DNA of 64,000 nt. Origin: Flavobacterium ajazii (GTDB taxonomy: Bacteria; Bacteroidota; Bacteroidia; Flavobacteriales; Flavobacteriaceae). The stretch is from contig NZ_JAAEHL010000004.1 of NCBI RefSeq assembly GCF_010614725.1, positions 372,001 through 436,000 on the forward strand, written 5' to 3'. Positions 44,917 to 55,282 of this stretch are shown piece by piece. How positions within the stretch are numbered: the first letter of the stretch is position 1; every line of letters begins with the position of its first letter. Below the pieces are notes generated by a model. The model was not told the origin of the DNA. It did not search any database and saw only the letters and a list, made by a program, of their open reading frames with translations. A program made the position numbers and the translations under genes.

Positions 44917-46563
44917 TTACGCCAACATTGTAACTGGGCTTTCGATGTATTGTTTTAATGTTTGTAAGAACTGAGCACCAGTTGCACCGTCAATTGTTCT
45001 GTGGTCGCAAGCTAATGATAACATCATTGTGTTTCCAACTACGATTTGACCGTTTTTAACTACTGGTTTTTCAACGATTGCACCTACAGAAAGGATTGCA
45101 GAGTTTGGTTGGTTGATAATTGAATTGAATTCAGTAATACCAAACATACCAAGGTTAGATACTGTAAAAGTACTTCCTTCCATTTCCTGTGGTCCTAATT
45201 TTTTGTTTTTAGCTCTTCCGGCAAGATCTCTTACTGAACCACCAATTTGAGATAAACTCATAGCGTCAGTAAATTTCAATACAGGAACAACTAATCCGTC
45301 TTCAACAGCTACAGCAACACCAATATTTACGTGGTGGTTGATAATGATAGCATCTTCTTTCCAAGTAGAGTTGATTTTTGGGTGTTTTTTCAATGCTAAA
45401 GCACATGCTTTGATCACCATATCGTTGAAAGATACTTTTGTATCTGGAACGCTGTTGATAGCAGCTCTTGCCTGCATTGCTTCGTCCATGCTTACCTCGA
45501 TCACTAAGTTGTAGTGAGGAGCAGTGAATAAAGATTCAGAAAGACGTTTTGCAATGATTTTACGCATTTGAGAGTTTTTGATCTCTTCTGTGTAAACTTC
45601 ACCAGCAGGAACGAATACTTTTGGTGCAGCAGGAGCAGTTGCTTCTTGTTTAGCAGCAGGAGCAGAAGCAACAGTTTGTGCTTGTGCAGATGGAGTAAAG
45701 TTTTCGATATCGCTTTTTACGATTCTTCCGTTTTCTCCAGATCCTTTAACTTGATTTAATGAGATTCCTTTATCAGAAGCGATTTTTTTAGCTAATGGTG
45801 AAGCTAAAATTCTTCCTCCGTTTGAAGTTTCAGCAACAGCTTCTGTAGCTTGTGCAGCAGCAGGAGCAGCAGCTTTTGTTTCTTCAGCAGCAGGAGCACT
45901 TGCAGTTGCAGCGCCACCAGCAGTAAAGTTATCAGCAATTCCGGAAATGTCAGTTCCTGCAGGTCCGATGATTGCTAATAAGCTGTCAACAGGGGCAGTA
46001 TTTCCTTCCTGAATTCCGATGTATAATAATGTTCCGGCATTGAAAGACTCAAACTCCATAGTAGCTTTGTCTGTTTCAATTTCGGCTAAAATATCGCCTT
46101 CAGCTACAGCATCACCTACTTTTTTCAACCAGGTTGCTACTGTACCTTCTGTCATTGTATCACTCAAACGAGGCATTGTTACAACGACAACACCTTTTGG
46201 TAATTCAGCTGCAGCTTTTGCAGGAGCAGCAGTTTCAGTTTTTGCTTCTGCAGCAGGAGCATCCGCTTTTGGAGCTTCGGCAGCAGGAGCAGCACCACCG
46301 GCTAAAAGAGCAGAAATATCTTCTCCTTCGTTACCAATGATTGCTAATAATGAATCAACCGGAGCAGTTTCTCCAGCCTGGATTCCGATATGTAAAAGAG
46401 TTCCTTCGTTAAAAGATTCGAACTCCATAGTTGCTTTGTCTGTTTCGATTTCAGCAAGGATATCTCCTTCGCTTACTTTATCGCCCACTTTTTTAAGCCA
46501 AGTCGCTACCGTTCCTTCCGTCATAGTATCGCTCAAACGAGGCATAGTTACTTTAATTGCCAT
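44917..46563 (-). CDS. pdhC: Pyruvate dehydrogenase E2, dihydrolipoamide acetyltransferase
   Basis: E2 passes the acetyl group from E1 to CoA. The 548-residue protein has two lipoyl domains (about residues 1-77 and 128-205), each with EIETDKATMEFESF containing the lipoylated lysine, linked by Ala/Pro-rich spacers. A peripheral-subunit-binding domain (ILASPLAKKIASDKGISLNQ) and the catalytic domain follow, ending in SLACDHRTIDGATGAQFL with the active His and Asp. The two lipoyl domains differ at only about 6 of 72 positions. The gene follows pdhA by 6 bases. Confidence 0.96.
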   Translation of the reverse strand: MAIKVTMPRLSDTMTEGTVATWLKKVGDKVSEGDILAEIETDKATMEFESFNEGTLLHIGIQAGETAPVDSLLAIIGNEGEDISALLAGGAAPAAEAPKADAPAAEAKTETAAPAKAAAELPKGVVVVTMPRLSDTMTEGTVATWLKKVGDAVAEGDILAEIETDKATMEFESFNAGTLLYIGIQEGNTAPVDSLLAIIGPAGTDISGIADNFTAGGAATASAPAAEETKAAAPAAAQATEAVAETSNGGRILASPLAKKIASDKGISLNQVKGSGENGRIVKSDIENFTPSAQAQTVASAPAAKQEATAPAAPKVFVPAGEVYTEEIKNSQMRKIIAKRLSESLFTAPHYNLVIEVSMDEAMQARAAINSVPDTKVSFNDMVIKACALALKKHPKINSTWKEDAIIINHHVNIGVAVAVEDGLVVPVLKFTDAMSLSQIGGSVRDLAGRAKNKKLGPQEMEGSTFTVSNLGMFGITEFNSIINQPNSAILSVGAIVEKPVVKNGQIVVGNTMMLSLACDHRTIDGATGAQFLQTLKQYIESPVTMLA

Positions 46564-46569
46564 AATTTT

Positions 46570-47568
46570 TTATAATTTATGAGGTGTAAATGGATAGTCT
46601 TCTTGTGCGTATACTACATCGTATAATTGTTGCAAGTCTGGATATGGAGATTCTTCAGCGAATTTCTGACATTCCTCAACTAAGTCTTTAACTCTTTGGT
46701 CAATTACTTCAATTTCTTCTTCAGTAGCATATTTTTGGTCTAAAATTACATCAAGAACCTGAGTAATTGGGTCGATTTTTTTGTATTCTTCAACCTCTTC
46801 TTTAGAGCGGTATAATTGTGCATCAGACATTGAGTGTCCTCTGTAACGATACGTTTTCATTTCAAGGAAAGTAGGTCCGTCTCCGCGACGTGCTCTTTCC
46901 ATAGCCTCATGCATTGCTTCGGCAACTTTTACCGGGTTCATTCCGTCAACAGGTCCGCAAGGCATTTCATAACCTAAACCTAATTTCCAGATATCAGTAT
47001 GGTTTGCAGTTCTTTCTACAGAAGTTCCCATAGCATAACCGTTGTTTTCAACGATAAATACAACTGGAAGTTTCCATAACATGGCCATGTTGAAAGCTTC
47101 ATGTAAAGAACCTTGTCTGGCAGCTCCGTCACCAAAATAAGTTAAGGTAACCCCACCAGTCTCAAAATATTTATCAGCAAAAGCTAAACCAGCTCCTACA
47201 GGAATTTGTCCACCTACGATTCCGTGCCCTCCATAAAAACGGTGTTCTTTAGAGAAAATGTGCATAGAACCTCCCATACCTTTAGAAGTTCCTGTTGCTT
47301 TTCCTAAAAGTTCAGCCATAACGTTTCTAGGATCAACTCCCATACCGATTGGCTGTACGTGGTTTCTGTAAGCAGTAATCATTTTATCTTTGGTCAAATC
47401 CATAGCGTGCAAAGCGCCTGCCAATACAGCTTCCTGACCATTGTAGAGGTGAAGAAATCCTCTGACTTTTTGTTGGATGTATAACGCTGCAAGTTTGTCT
47501 TCAAACTTTCTCCAAAGCAGCATGTCTTCATACCACTTTAAGTAAACCTCTTTTGTAACTTCTTTCAT
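46570..47568 (-). CDS. pdhA: Pyruvate dehydrogenase E1 component, alpha subunit
   Basis: E1 alpha, with a beta subunit, decarboxylates pyruvate using thiamine diphosphate. The 332-residue protein has LYNGQEAVLAGALHAM, the ThDP-binding GDGAARQGSLHEAFNMAMLW (GDG...N), and the phosphorylation-loop-like TYRYRGHSMSDAQLYRSKEE. No E1 beta gene is adjacent, so pdhB must be elsewhere. This enzyme depends on the thiamine made or imported by the operons earlier in the window. Confidence 0.96.
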   Translation of the reverse strand: MKEVTKEVYLKWYEDMLLWRKFEDKLAALYIQQKVRGFLHLYNGQEAVLAGALHAMDLTKDKMITAYRNHVQPIGMGVDPRNVMAELLGKATGTSKGMGGSMHIFSKEHRFYGGHGIVGGQIPVGAGLAFADKYFETGGVTLTYFGDGAARQGSLHEAFNMAMLWKLPVVFIVENNGYAMGTSVERTANHTDIWKLGLGYEMPCGPVDGMNPVKVAEAMHEAMERARRGDGPTFLEMKTYRYRGHSMSDAQLYRSKEEVEEYKKIDPITQVLDVILDQKYATEEEIEVIDQRVKDLVEECQKFAEESPYPDLQQLYDVVYAQEDYPFTPHKL

Positions 47569-47729
47569 CTGAATTCTTTCTTTTGCTAAAGTTGTTTTTT
47601 TTGTGTTATCAATTATTACCTATAACGCAAAATAGTTTCCTCCCACAAATTTGCGCCCGAAGGGTCGGGATGCAAAAATAAGACATTACATTTAAGAACT
47701 AAAATTTAAAAGCTACTTTTTGTTTTTTT

Positions 47730-48212
47730 TTACAAGAACTTTTTATCAAACATGAAAGGGAGCAGATTTTTAAGGGATGCTGACTGATAAATTATGCCTA
47801 TTTCTCCCATAAAATAGATTTCTATAGGGGTGTCCTGCTTGATTTCGTATTCTGCAATAGATTGTCGACAGGAACCACAAGGAGGAATAGGGGCTTGGGT
47901 TTGATTTATATCTGAAGCAGCTGTTATTGCCATTTTTAAGATTTTAGCCTCTGGGTAAATACTTCCTGCGTGAAAAATAGCCACACGTTCTGCACATAAT
48001 CCAGACGGGTATGCTGCATTTTCCTGATTTGAACCTAGAACAACTTTTCCGTTGTCCAACAATAATGCTGCGCCAACCCTGAATTTAGAATAGGGAGCAT
48101 ATGCTTTTTTACGTATTTCTACAGCCTGATTCATTAATTCCTGAATGTCATTTGGTAATTCCTGAAAGGTGTCGAAAACCAAAAATGATGTTGTTATGCT
48201 TATTTCTTTCAT
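47730..48212 (-). CDS. cdd: Cytidine deaminase
   Basis: Cdd converts cytidine and deoxycytidine to uridine forms in pyrimidine salvage. The 160-residue homotetrameric-type protein has YAPYSKFRVGAALLLDNGKV, the zinc and catalytic motif NAAYPSGLCAERVAIFHAG (CAE) and PCGSCRQSIAEYE (PCxxC). Length is normal. It lies 75 bases downstream of the porV gene, separated by a terminator-like hairpin. Confidence 0.95.
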   Translation of the reverse strand: MKEISITTSFLVFDTFQELPNDIQELMNQAVEIRKKAYAPYSKFRVGAALLLDNGKVVLGSNQENAAYPSGLCAERVAIFHAGSIYPEAKILKMAITAASDINQTQAPIPPCGSCRQSIAEYEIKQDTPIEIYFMGEIGIIYQSASLKNLLPFMFDKKFL

Positions 48213-48222
48213 TCTTTTTATG

Positions 48223-48260
48223 GGAAAAAAAATCCAAATCTCTGTTTAGAAATTTGGATT
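48223..48260 (-). terminator. Terminator of porU-porV
   Basis: AATCCAAAT and ATTTGGATT form 9-base arms around a 12-base loop, with eight T residues following on the minus strand. It lies between porV and cdd. Confidence 0.8.
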
Positions 48261-48287
48261 GATATTATTTTAGTTTTTGTTTTCGAA

Positions 48288-49475
48288 TTAATACTCTTCG
48301 TATTTATCACCAAAGTTAAATGTTAATGAGAATCGAAGTGTGTTTTCCAGAGGGTTTTTTACTTTTGATGCAGAGAACAGGTATGAAACATCAACTTTTA
48401 CAATGTTGTATTTGAATCCGGCTCCTAATGAGAAAAATTGTACTGCACCTTTCTCTGGGCTTTGATGAAAATATCCTGCTCGCATAGAAAAGGAATCCTG
48501 ATAAGTGTATTCTCCAGAAAGGCTATAGGTGATTTCTTTTAACTCTTCACTAAATCCGTCCGGGGCATCGTGAAAAGACTGAAACATTCCTTCTACCCAG
48601 CCAATTGAATTGTATTTGTTATTAGCTTCCTGAATACCGTTAGTTTCTCCCGTATCATCAGTGTCTCCGTCATTATTAAGGTCGACAGGTACTGGTATTT
48701 GTGGGGTAGGAACAAGTAATTTTGTAAATTCAAGACCTACAGATACTTTATTATAATCGTCTAATATGAAATCAAAGCCTCCACCAAGTCTTAAATTAGC
48801 AGGAAGAAAGTTTGATCCGTTATCAGAATCACTTAAATCGTAATTAATTTTCGGACCCATATTTTGGAAATTAAATCCGGCTCTCCATCTCCCGTTAAAG
48901 TCAGTGTAAGCAATTTCTTCAGACTGATAAAACCCGGCAACATCAAACGCAAATGATCTGGCTGCTGATAAACTTTGCCCTCCTGTTGTAATTCCTAAAT
49001 TTGAGCTGATGAATCTTGCGCCTACTGCCATTGAGAACATTTCACTTAATTTTAATGAATAAGATCCGTCTATTGCATATTCAGATGGTTTAACTGTATT
49101 GGCAGGGTCATTGGCGTTTTCTCTTAGTTCAATATCACCAATACTAAAATAGCGAATACTTCCGGCAAAAGCACTTCGTTCGTTAATTTTGTTGTAATAA
49201 GTTAACTGACTTAATGAAATGTCATTTACCAGATCAGTCAGATAAGGAGTATAACTCACAGAGAAACCTTGTTTGTCAATTGAAAAAGCATATTTTGCAG
49301 GATTCCATTGTTGAGAGAAAACGTCTGCAGATGTTGCAACACCCTGATCACCCATACCCGCTGCTCTGGCATCAGCAGCTACTTGTAGAAAGGGAACCCC
49401 TGTTGTGATTGGTCTATCTTGTGCTTTCGCAAACGATATAATAAAATAAAACAATAAGAGAGATATTTTTTTCAT
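48288..49475 (-). CDS. porV: Type IX secretion system outer membrane protein PorV
   Basis: PorV (LptO) is a FadL-like barrel that collects cargo from the SprA translocon and hands it to the PorU attachment complex. The 395-residue protein has a signal peptide (LLFYFIISFAKAQ), the family start GVPFLQVAADARAAGMGDQG, then SADVFSQQWNPAKYAF, and a barrel ending in RFSLTFNFGDKYEEY. It directly follows porU, 49 bases away, as in F. johnsoniae. Confidence 0.96.
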   Translation of the reverse strand: MKKISLLLFYFIISFAKAQDRPITTGVPFLQVAADARAAGMGDQGVATSADVFSQQWNPAKYAFSIDKQGFSVSYTPYLTDLVNDISLSQLTYYNKINERSAFAGSIRYFSIGDIELRENANDPANTVKPSEYAIDGSYSLKLSEMFSMAVGARFISSNLGITTGGQSLSAARSFAFDVAGFYQSEEIAYTDFNGRWRAGFNFQNMGPKINYDLSDSDNGSNFLPANLRLGGGFDFILDDYNKVSVGLEFTKLLVPTPQIPVPVDLNNDGDTDDTGETNGIQEANNKYNSIGWVEGMFQSFHDAPDGFSEELKEITYSLSGEYTYQDSFSMRAGYFHQSPEKGAVQFFSLGAGFKYNIVKVDVSYLFSASKVKNPLENTLRFSLTFNFGDKYEEY

Positions 49476-49524
49476 TTATAATAAGTAAGTGTTAGTTTTT
49501 TTGTGTTAGTTGTGCAAATATATA

Positions 49525-52500
49525 TTATAGAATAACAAGTTTTTCATACTTCTCAGCTTTTTTATTTGTCGTATTTGATTTTACAGTGAGTTTATAAATA
49601 TAAACGCCTTTTCCTATTCTGTCTCCAAAATCATCCTTCCCGTCCCAGGTAATTTCTCTTGATAAAAAACCTTCCGTCGTAATGATTTGGTTTTTGGTCC
49701 AGACTACTTTTCCTGTTATAGTCATGACTTGTACCTGAACATCCAAAGGTTCATAAGGTTTGTTGTGAGAAAACCAAAACTGGGTATAGGTAGAAAAAGG
49801 ATTCGGATAATTAAGAACGTGGGTCAGCTCAAGTGAATCATCTCCAACAACTACAAACTGTATTTCACTTGTCACCGGATTATTATAAACATCCCAGGCT
49901 GTAAAGGTAATAGTGTGCATTCCGGCACTTAGATTACGTAATGGAAATCGCAAATTTCCATTAGTGTAATCATCTAATTTTGTCTGATAATAATCATTCA
50001 GAATGTAAGGATTACTAACGTCTCCATCTAAAACAGCAATGATATCATGACCAATTCCACTTGCTGTATTAATTCCGTTTTCATCTTCAAGCAATGCTAA
50101 AAGAAATGGAGAAGCATTTGTAATTCCTCCCGAAACGAATGTTTCATCGTTCATATATAACTTCACTTTTGGACTAATATTGTCCTGAGCTGCATTTTCG
50201 TTAATTCCTCCAATTTTTATGATATCATTATAGCCCGACTGGTTTTCTAAAACGTCATTTTTTTTCGAATAGAAGCTGATTCTGCCATTATTTACAGGAA
50301 TTCTAATATCTCTAGGAACTACAAAACTAAATTCGAACTGACCATTTGTAACAGAAGCGTTTCCTCTGAAAATGGTTTCGCCCAAAGTTTTAAACTGCAT
50401 TGCCGGACTGTAGCCATCATTGTTAAGAGTTGTGCTGGTAATCAGTTTATCAAAAATGGCAGTTGAAAGCTCTCCGTTGTAATTACTTAAAAGAGTATTA
50501 TTTTCATCTGTAACTTCTCCTGAAATCTTAATTTTTGCTAATGATTTAAAATCATCGATGGTTCCGGAAACAGATACATCATTTACCTTTGTTAAGTTAA
50601 TTCGGGGTTTGGGAATAGCCAGCATTATAGCAGGATCTCCCAAATAAAAGACGACATTGCTGGAAGAACTTGGGTTTTCGTTTTTTGAAATGCGCAAAGC
50701 TTCGGCAATAGTCTGATATTGATTTGATCCGTAAGACAAAAGATTTTTTGCTAAGATATCGTTGAAGTTTTCAGCGTTATATTGCCCGATAGAACGAATT
50801 GTACTCAGCATTGCAATAGCTCCACCTTTTGGATTCCAGAAAGTATATTCTCCTGCAGTTGGATGTGTTGGGTCGTCAAAACGTGAAAACTCACAGGTTA
50901 TCGTTATAAATAATGGGTATTTATATTGATTACTTAAATTTTGCCCGTCAGATTTTTCCCAAATTCGTTCGGTGGCTAAGCCATCTTCTCCGCCATGTCC
51001 TAAATAGTTAAAGACCAAAGCTCCTTTTTCGAAAGCATTAAAAAGATCGGTTCTGGCTTTTGGATACCTTGAACCTCCGGCAGATGCTTCTTGTGTATAA
51101 GAGTCCATAAGGATTTTATCAATATTTAAAAATGGTTTTTCAAGAGCGATTTTGTCGGCTAAAGTGTTTTGACGGGATTGTAATGTCGCATCAGAAGCCT
51201 TGTCAGAATCATCACTTATTAAAACAAAGTTATTTCGCCAGTTTCCATAAGATTTTGTGTTGTGGTATTCTAAAACTTTGTTGACCATTTCTTCTGCCTG
51301 TGTATTGTCAGAAACCAGCATTCTTCCTGTAGCTATGTCAATACCTCCAAAAAAAGATATTACGTTTCCTTCATTGTCATCCATCAGGCCAAAGAAATCG
51401 TCAGATGAAAATGAAGATTCTCCGCCAGTGCTGCTGTTCAACGAATGATAGATAGGTACAATGTTGGTATTGTTGGAAGTGCGGTTTTTATAATCAAATG
51501 AGGCATCGCCAAAGAGATTTAGATATTTTATTCTTTTATCTGAAGATGAGGCGTTTTTATAAACATATTTCACGCAGTTTCTGATTGCGGCAATGTCTTG
51601 TTTTCCCGAAGAGAATTCCTGGTAGATGTTTTCAAGTGTAACTACCTTTACATTTAGTTTTGAATAACTTCTGTGAAAAGCAGCCAGTTTTTCGGCCTGA
51701 GAAAGTAATATTTTAGGTGTTAAAATTAAATAATCAATGTCCTGAAAACTGTTTTGGGCATTCTTAAAAAGGGTGCCTTTTAGATTTTGATTGGTAATTT
51801 TGGACTGACCTTCTTTTAAAGGTGTATAATAATCCCTTGAGTCTATTGCAATGTATTTTCGGACTTCTCCTAAAGGTGCTTTGAAGCTCAAATTGTTCAA
51901 ATTGTTGTTTTCGATATTTGACACATTGTATAAGTCGGTAATATCCCAGACTTGAGAAATTCCCGAAGCATCAGAAATAGTATAATTCACAATTCCGTTG
52001 GTTGAACCTGCAAGGTCGTATTGAAATAAAAATTGTTTACCTGTACCTTTTAGTTTTCTTTTTGCAATTAGATTAATATAATCCAGATAGCCTTTTGATC
52101 CTGGTACTCCATTATTATTATAGGTGAGTTTTATTTTTACATTTTCAGTTCCTGTAAAACTTGTATTAGCAGGAAGATTACCAGTGTAGAATTTTGTTTC
52201 AGAACCGCTGACTAGTGAACTGAAGGATATGTTTCCAATAGTTTGACCATTGGCAGAAACAGCAAATGAAGTATTTGTAAATGCAGCAGAAGCAGTTAGA
52301 GTTTCAATTTTTATTGGAGTTGTAACTTCCAGATTAGGAAAGTTAAACTCGAATTCCTGTTCGTTGTTGATTTCAAAAGACTCCCCAAACCATTGGCGGC
52401 CTGTATGTACTATATTAATTAGATCTGTTTCGTGAAATTGATGGTCGTCGAAAGTGTTTAATTCTAAGGTGATATTCCCAGAAGGTTGAGAGATATTCGG

Positions 52501-53361
52501 AATTCTTTTCCCATCACTTCCCTGAGTGGTAATGTAATAATATGACTTAGTATCATATAAGTTTATATTGGTTTGGCTTTCGGAGTTCCAGTTGTTGATT
52601 CCTTCAGCATAAAAAAGTATGTAATCATCATTGTTAAAGATGCCGTCGTTTTCGCCTATAACCTGAATTGCATTTTCAGCTAAGTCTTCCGGATAATATA
52701 TATTGTTGGCTAAAGGAAGCATTCGTCCTCCATTTCCATAAATTTTAATTTTTCTTGGATCACTTTTGCCTGCATCAAAACCAAGACTTTGTAAAAACGA
52801 TTTTGAAATTTTATAAACGCCTGACTTTTCTACATAAAAACGATACCAGTCACCCGAGGATAATACCGAATTTGAGATAATATTTGATTTTGATGTAGAA
52901 ACATTGCTGTTGTTTGTCGAAGCGTTGCCTATAATTGAATAAGAAAATGATTTTATTCTCTTGAAGCTATTTCCTTCAGAGATTATAGGTGATAATGAAA
53001 TGAATCCTTGTTTTTGATCTCTTGAAGTTGCTATTTGGAGTGTTTCGTTTGGTTGTTTGGGTATGTTTGCTAATGATAAATCACCCAAATCAGAAGCAGA
53101 AACAGATTCGTAAATTATGTTTGAAATTTTTACGGAGCTGGCGTTTGAGTAATCTGAATAATCAGGTCTAAAGAGTAAGGTTATACTTTTTTTAGTAATA
53201 TCGTACCGGAAATAATCACCTGTAAAGTAAGGTATGCTTGTTTTGAATTCACCAAAATTCATTTCTTTTTTACTATGCCAGTCTATTGTGAGTGCCCCGT
53301 TTTTCTGAGAAAACAAGAAAAATGGAATTAAAAAAAGATATAAAAATATGGCTTGTTTCAT
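49525..53361 (-). CDS. porU: Type IX secretion system sortase PorU
   Basis: PorU is a surface C25-family (gingipain-like) cysteine peptidase that removes C-terminal signals of type IX cargo and attaches A-LPS. The 1278-residue protein has a signal peptide, a beta-rich N-terminal half, the C25 domain with the catalytic His in VFNYLGHGGEDGLATER and Cys in ITITCEFSRFDDPTHP, and a C-terminal type A sorting domain (NYPNPFSTYTQFWFS, then GKGVYIYKLTVKS). It overlaps nothing and is divergent from gldJ. Confidence 0.96.
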   Translation of the reverse strand: MKQAIFLYLFLIPFFLFSQKNGALTIDWHSKKEMNFGEFKTSIPYFTGDYFRYDITKKSITLLFRPDYSDYSNASSVKISNIIYESVSASDLGDLSLANIPKQPNETLQIATSRDQKQGFISLSPIISEGNSFKRIKSFSYSIIGNASTNNSNVSTSKSNIISNSVLSSGDWYRFYVEKSGVYKISKSFLQSLGFDAGKSDPRKIKIYGNGGRMLPLANNIYYPEDLAENAIQVIGENDGIFNNDDYILFYAEGINNWNSESQTNINLYDTKSYYYITTQGSDGKRIPNISQPSGNITLELNTFDDHQFHETDLINIVHTGRQWFGESFEINNEQEFEFNFPNLEVTTPIKIETLTASAAFTNTSFAVSANGQTIGNISFSSLVSGSETKFYTGNLPANTSFTGTENVKIKLTYNNNGVPGSKGYLDYINLIAKRKLKGTGKQFLFQYDLAGSTNGIVNYTISDASGISQVWDITDLYNVSNIENNNLNNLSFKAPLGEVRKYIAIDSRDYYTPLKEGQSKITNQNLKGTLFKNAQNSFQDIDYLILTPKILLSQAEKLAAFHRSYSKLNVKVVTLENIYQEFSSGKQDIAAIRNCVKYVYKNASSSDKRIKYLNLFGDASFDYKNRTSNNTNIVPIYHSLNSSTGGESSFSSDDFFGLMDDNEGNVISFFGGIDIATGRMLVSDNTQAEEMVNKVLEYHNTKSYGNWRNNFVLISDDSDKASDATLQSRQNTLADKIALEKPFLNIDKILMDSYTQEASAGGSRYPKARTDLFNAFEKGALVFNYLGHGGEDGLATERIWEKSDGQNLSNQYKYPLFITITCEFSRFDDPTHPTAGEYTFWNPKGGAIAMLSTIRSIGQYNAENFNDILAKNLLSYGSNQYQTIAEALRISKNENPSSSSNVVFYLGDPAIMLAIPKPRINLTKVNDVSVSGTIDDFKSLAKIKISGEVTDENNTLLSNYNGELSTAIFDKLITSTTLNNDGYSPAMQFKTLGETIFRGNASVTNGQFEFSFVVPRDIRIPVNNGRISFYSKKNDVLENQSGYNDIIKIGGINENAAQDNISPKVKLYMNDETFVSGGITNASPFLLALLEDENGINTASGIGHDIIAVLDGDVSNPYILNDYYQTKLDDYTNGNLRFPLRNLSAGMHTITFTAWDVYNNPVTSEIQFVVVGDDSLELTHVLNYPNPFSTYTQFWFSHNKPYEPLDVQVQVMTITGKVVWTKNQIITTEGFLSREITWDGKDDFGDRIGKGVYIYKLTVKSNTTNKKAEKYEKLVIL

Positions 53362-53513
53362 AGTTAAAGAAAACGAAATTAATCTTAAAATATTTTAGTA
53401 AGTAAAAATATGTTTTTTAATGCAATAGTAATAATAAAAAGTATATTTTTGCGTTCGAAAACTATAGCTTATTTTCTGGTAAAAACAGCTAAACAAAATT
53501 ATTAGAACAGATG

Positions 53514-53542
53514 TTGCTAATTAAATGTTAATTATTATATTG
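53514..53542 (+). promoter_or_regulatory. Candidate promoter of gldJ
   Basis: TTG at 53514-53516 and TATATTG at 53536-53542 are 19 bases apart, near the consensus. A second possible -7 element (TATTTTTG) lies upstream near 53443-53450. Neither is perfect. Confidence 0.45.
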
Positions 53543-53567
53543 CAGCACCTAAATTTATCACCTAAGA

Positions 53568-55262
53568 ATGAGTATGAAAGTAAACAAAATTGTAGCCTTG
53601 CAAGTAATGATGTCAATAGTTTTGATGTTGGGCACGGCTAGTTGTAGCAAAAAATCAAGTTCAAGCCACGCTTCAAGAGCAACCGGTTGGGATGTTGACA
53701 GTCAAAACGGAACGGCTGCTAGAAATGCAGGAAAAAAACAACAGGCAGGACCTGGTTTAGTTTTTGTTGAAGGAGGTACATTTACAATGGGTAAAGTACA
53801 GGATGATGTTATGCACGATTGGAATAACACACCAACTCAACAACATGTTCAGTCGTTTTACATGGATGAAACAGAGGTTACTAATGGTATGTATCTGGAA
53901 TATCTGGAATGGCTGAAAAAAGTTTTCCCTCCTACAGAAGAAATTTATAAAAATATTTATGCAGGGGCATCACCTGATACCTTAGTATGGAGAAATCGTT
54001 TAGGATATAACGAAACGATGACAAATAATTATTTAAGACACCCTGCTTATGCTAACTATCCTGTTGTTGGTGTTAACTGGATTCAGGCAGTTGAGTTTAG
54101 TAAATGGAGAACAGATCGTGTAAATGAAGCAGTTTTAGAAAAAAGCGGATATATCAAAAGAGGTGCTAAAACAAATGATGTTAGTGCTGAAAGTTTATTT
54201 AACACAGAAACTTATATCGCTTCTCCAACTTCAACTTATAGTGGTAATGAAGAACTTGTACTAAAGAAAAGCCCTAACGGAAGAAGACCAAGAAAAGGAA
54301 AAGACGGAGCTGTAGAAGAACAGAAAAATGTTTATGCACAGCGTTCTTCAGGTATTATTTTACCTGAGTACAGACTTCCTACTGAAGCAGAATGGGAATA
54401 TGCAGCAGCAGCAGATGTTGGACAAAGAGAATACAATATCTATAAAGGGCAAAAGAAATATCCTTGGTCTGGAGACTATACACGCTCTAACAAACGTAAA
54501 AACAGAGGTGACCAATTGGCTAACTTTAAACAAGGTAACGGTGATTACGGTGGAATTGCAGGTTGGTCAGATGATGGTGCTGATATTACAAACAATGTAA
54601 AAAGTTATCCTGCAAATGATTTTGGTTTATATGATATGGCAGGTAACGTAGCAGAATGGGTTGCTGACGTTTACAGACCAATAATCGATAACGAAGCAAA
54701 TGATTTTAATTATTACAGAGGGAATCAATATGCTAAAAACAAAATTGGTAAAGATGGTAAGTTAGAAATTATCACAAAAGATAATATTAAATATACCACT
54801 TTAAGTAATGGTAAAGTAGTTGCTACAAATTTACCTGGAGAAATAGCTCAGGTTCCGGTTGATGAAAATGAAACGTATTTGAGACAAAATTTTAGCAAAA
54901 GTGATAACATTAATTATAGAGATGGAGATAAACAATCTTCAAGATACTATGATTTTGGGGATTCAGAATCAGCTGATGATGCTAAAAAAGAGACAATGTA
55001 CAATTCTCCAATACACAATGTAACTACAGATAGTTTAGGTAACATGGTAAGGAAATATGACAGCTCAAGCAAAAGAACTACTTTAATAAACGATAATGCA
55101 AGAGTTTATAAAGGAGGTTCATGGAGAGACAGAGCTTACTGGTTAGATCCTGCGCAAAGAAGATACTTCCCTCAGGATATGGCTACAGACTACATCGGAT
55201 TTAGATGTGCGATGTCTAGAGTAGGTGCTAAAACTGAAAGAAGAAAATCACCAAGGAATTAA
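53568..55262 (+). CDS. gldJ: Gliding motility lipoprotein GldJ
   Basis: GldJ is required for gliding and for stability of the type IX secretion motor. The 564-residue lipoprotein (LGTASC, Cys27) has an FGE-sulfatase/SUMF1-like domain: LVFVEGGTFTMGKVQDD, SFYMDETEVTNGMYLEYLEW, YPVVGVNWIQAVEFSKWRTD, RLPTEAEWEYAAAADVG and the C-terminal GGSWRDRAYWLDPAQRRYFP followed by IGFRCAMSRVG. It lacks the catalytic cysteines of true FGE. It is followed by a terminator and murF. Confidence 0.96.
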   Translation: MSMKVNKIVALQVMMSIVLMLGTASCSKKSSSSHASRATGWDVDSQNGTAARNAGKKQQAGPGLVFVEGGTFTMGKVQDDVMHDWNNTPTQQHVQSFYMDETEVTNGMYLEYLEWLKKVFPPTEEIYKNIYAGASPDTLVWRNRLGYNETMTNNYLRHPAYANYPVVGVNWIQAVEFSKWRTDRVNEAVLEKSGYIKRGAKTNDVSAESLFNTETYIASPTSTYSGNEELVLKKSPNGRRPRKGKDGAVEEQKNVYAQRSSGIILPEYRLPTEAEWEYAAAADVGQREYNIYKGQKKYPWSGDYTRSNKRKNRGDQLANFKQGNGDYGGIAGWSDDGADITNNVKSYPANDFGLYDMAGNVAEWVADVYRPIIDNEANDFNYYRGNQYAKNKIGKDGKLEIITKDNIKYTTLSNGKVVATNLPGEIAQVPVDENETYLRQNFSKSDNINYRDGDKQSSRYYDFGDSESADDAKKETMYNSPIHNVTTDSLGNMVRKYDSSSKRTTLINDNARVYKGGSWRDRAYWLDPAQRRYFPQDMATDYIGFRCAMSRVGAKTERRKSPRN

Positions 55263-55282
55263 ATTTTAGAAATTCCAAAATA

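Noticed and set aside
46019..46582. Plus-strand ORF of 187 codons opposite pdhC
   Set aside because: It is an antisense shadow of the Ala-rich linkers and lipoyl domains of E2, which lack stops in that frame.
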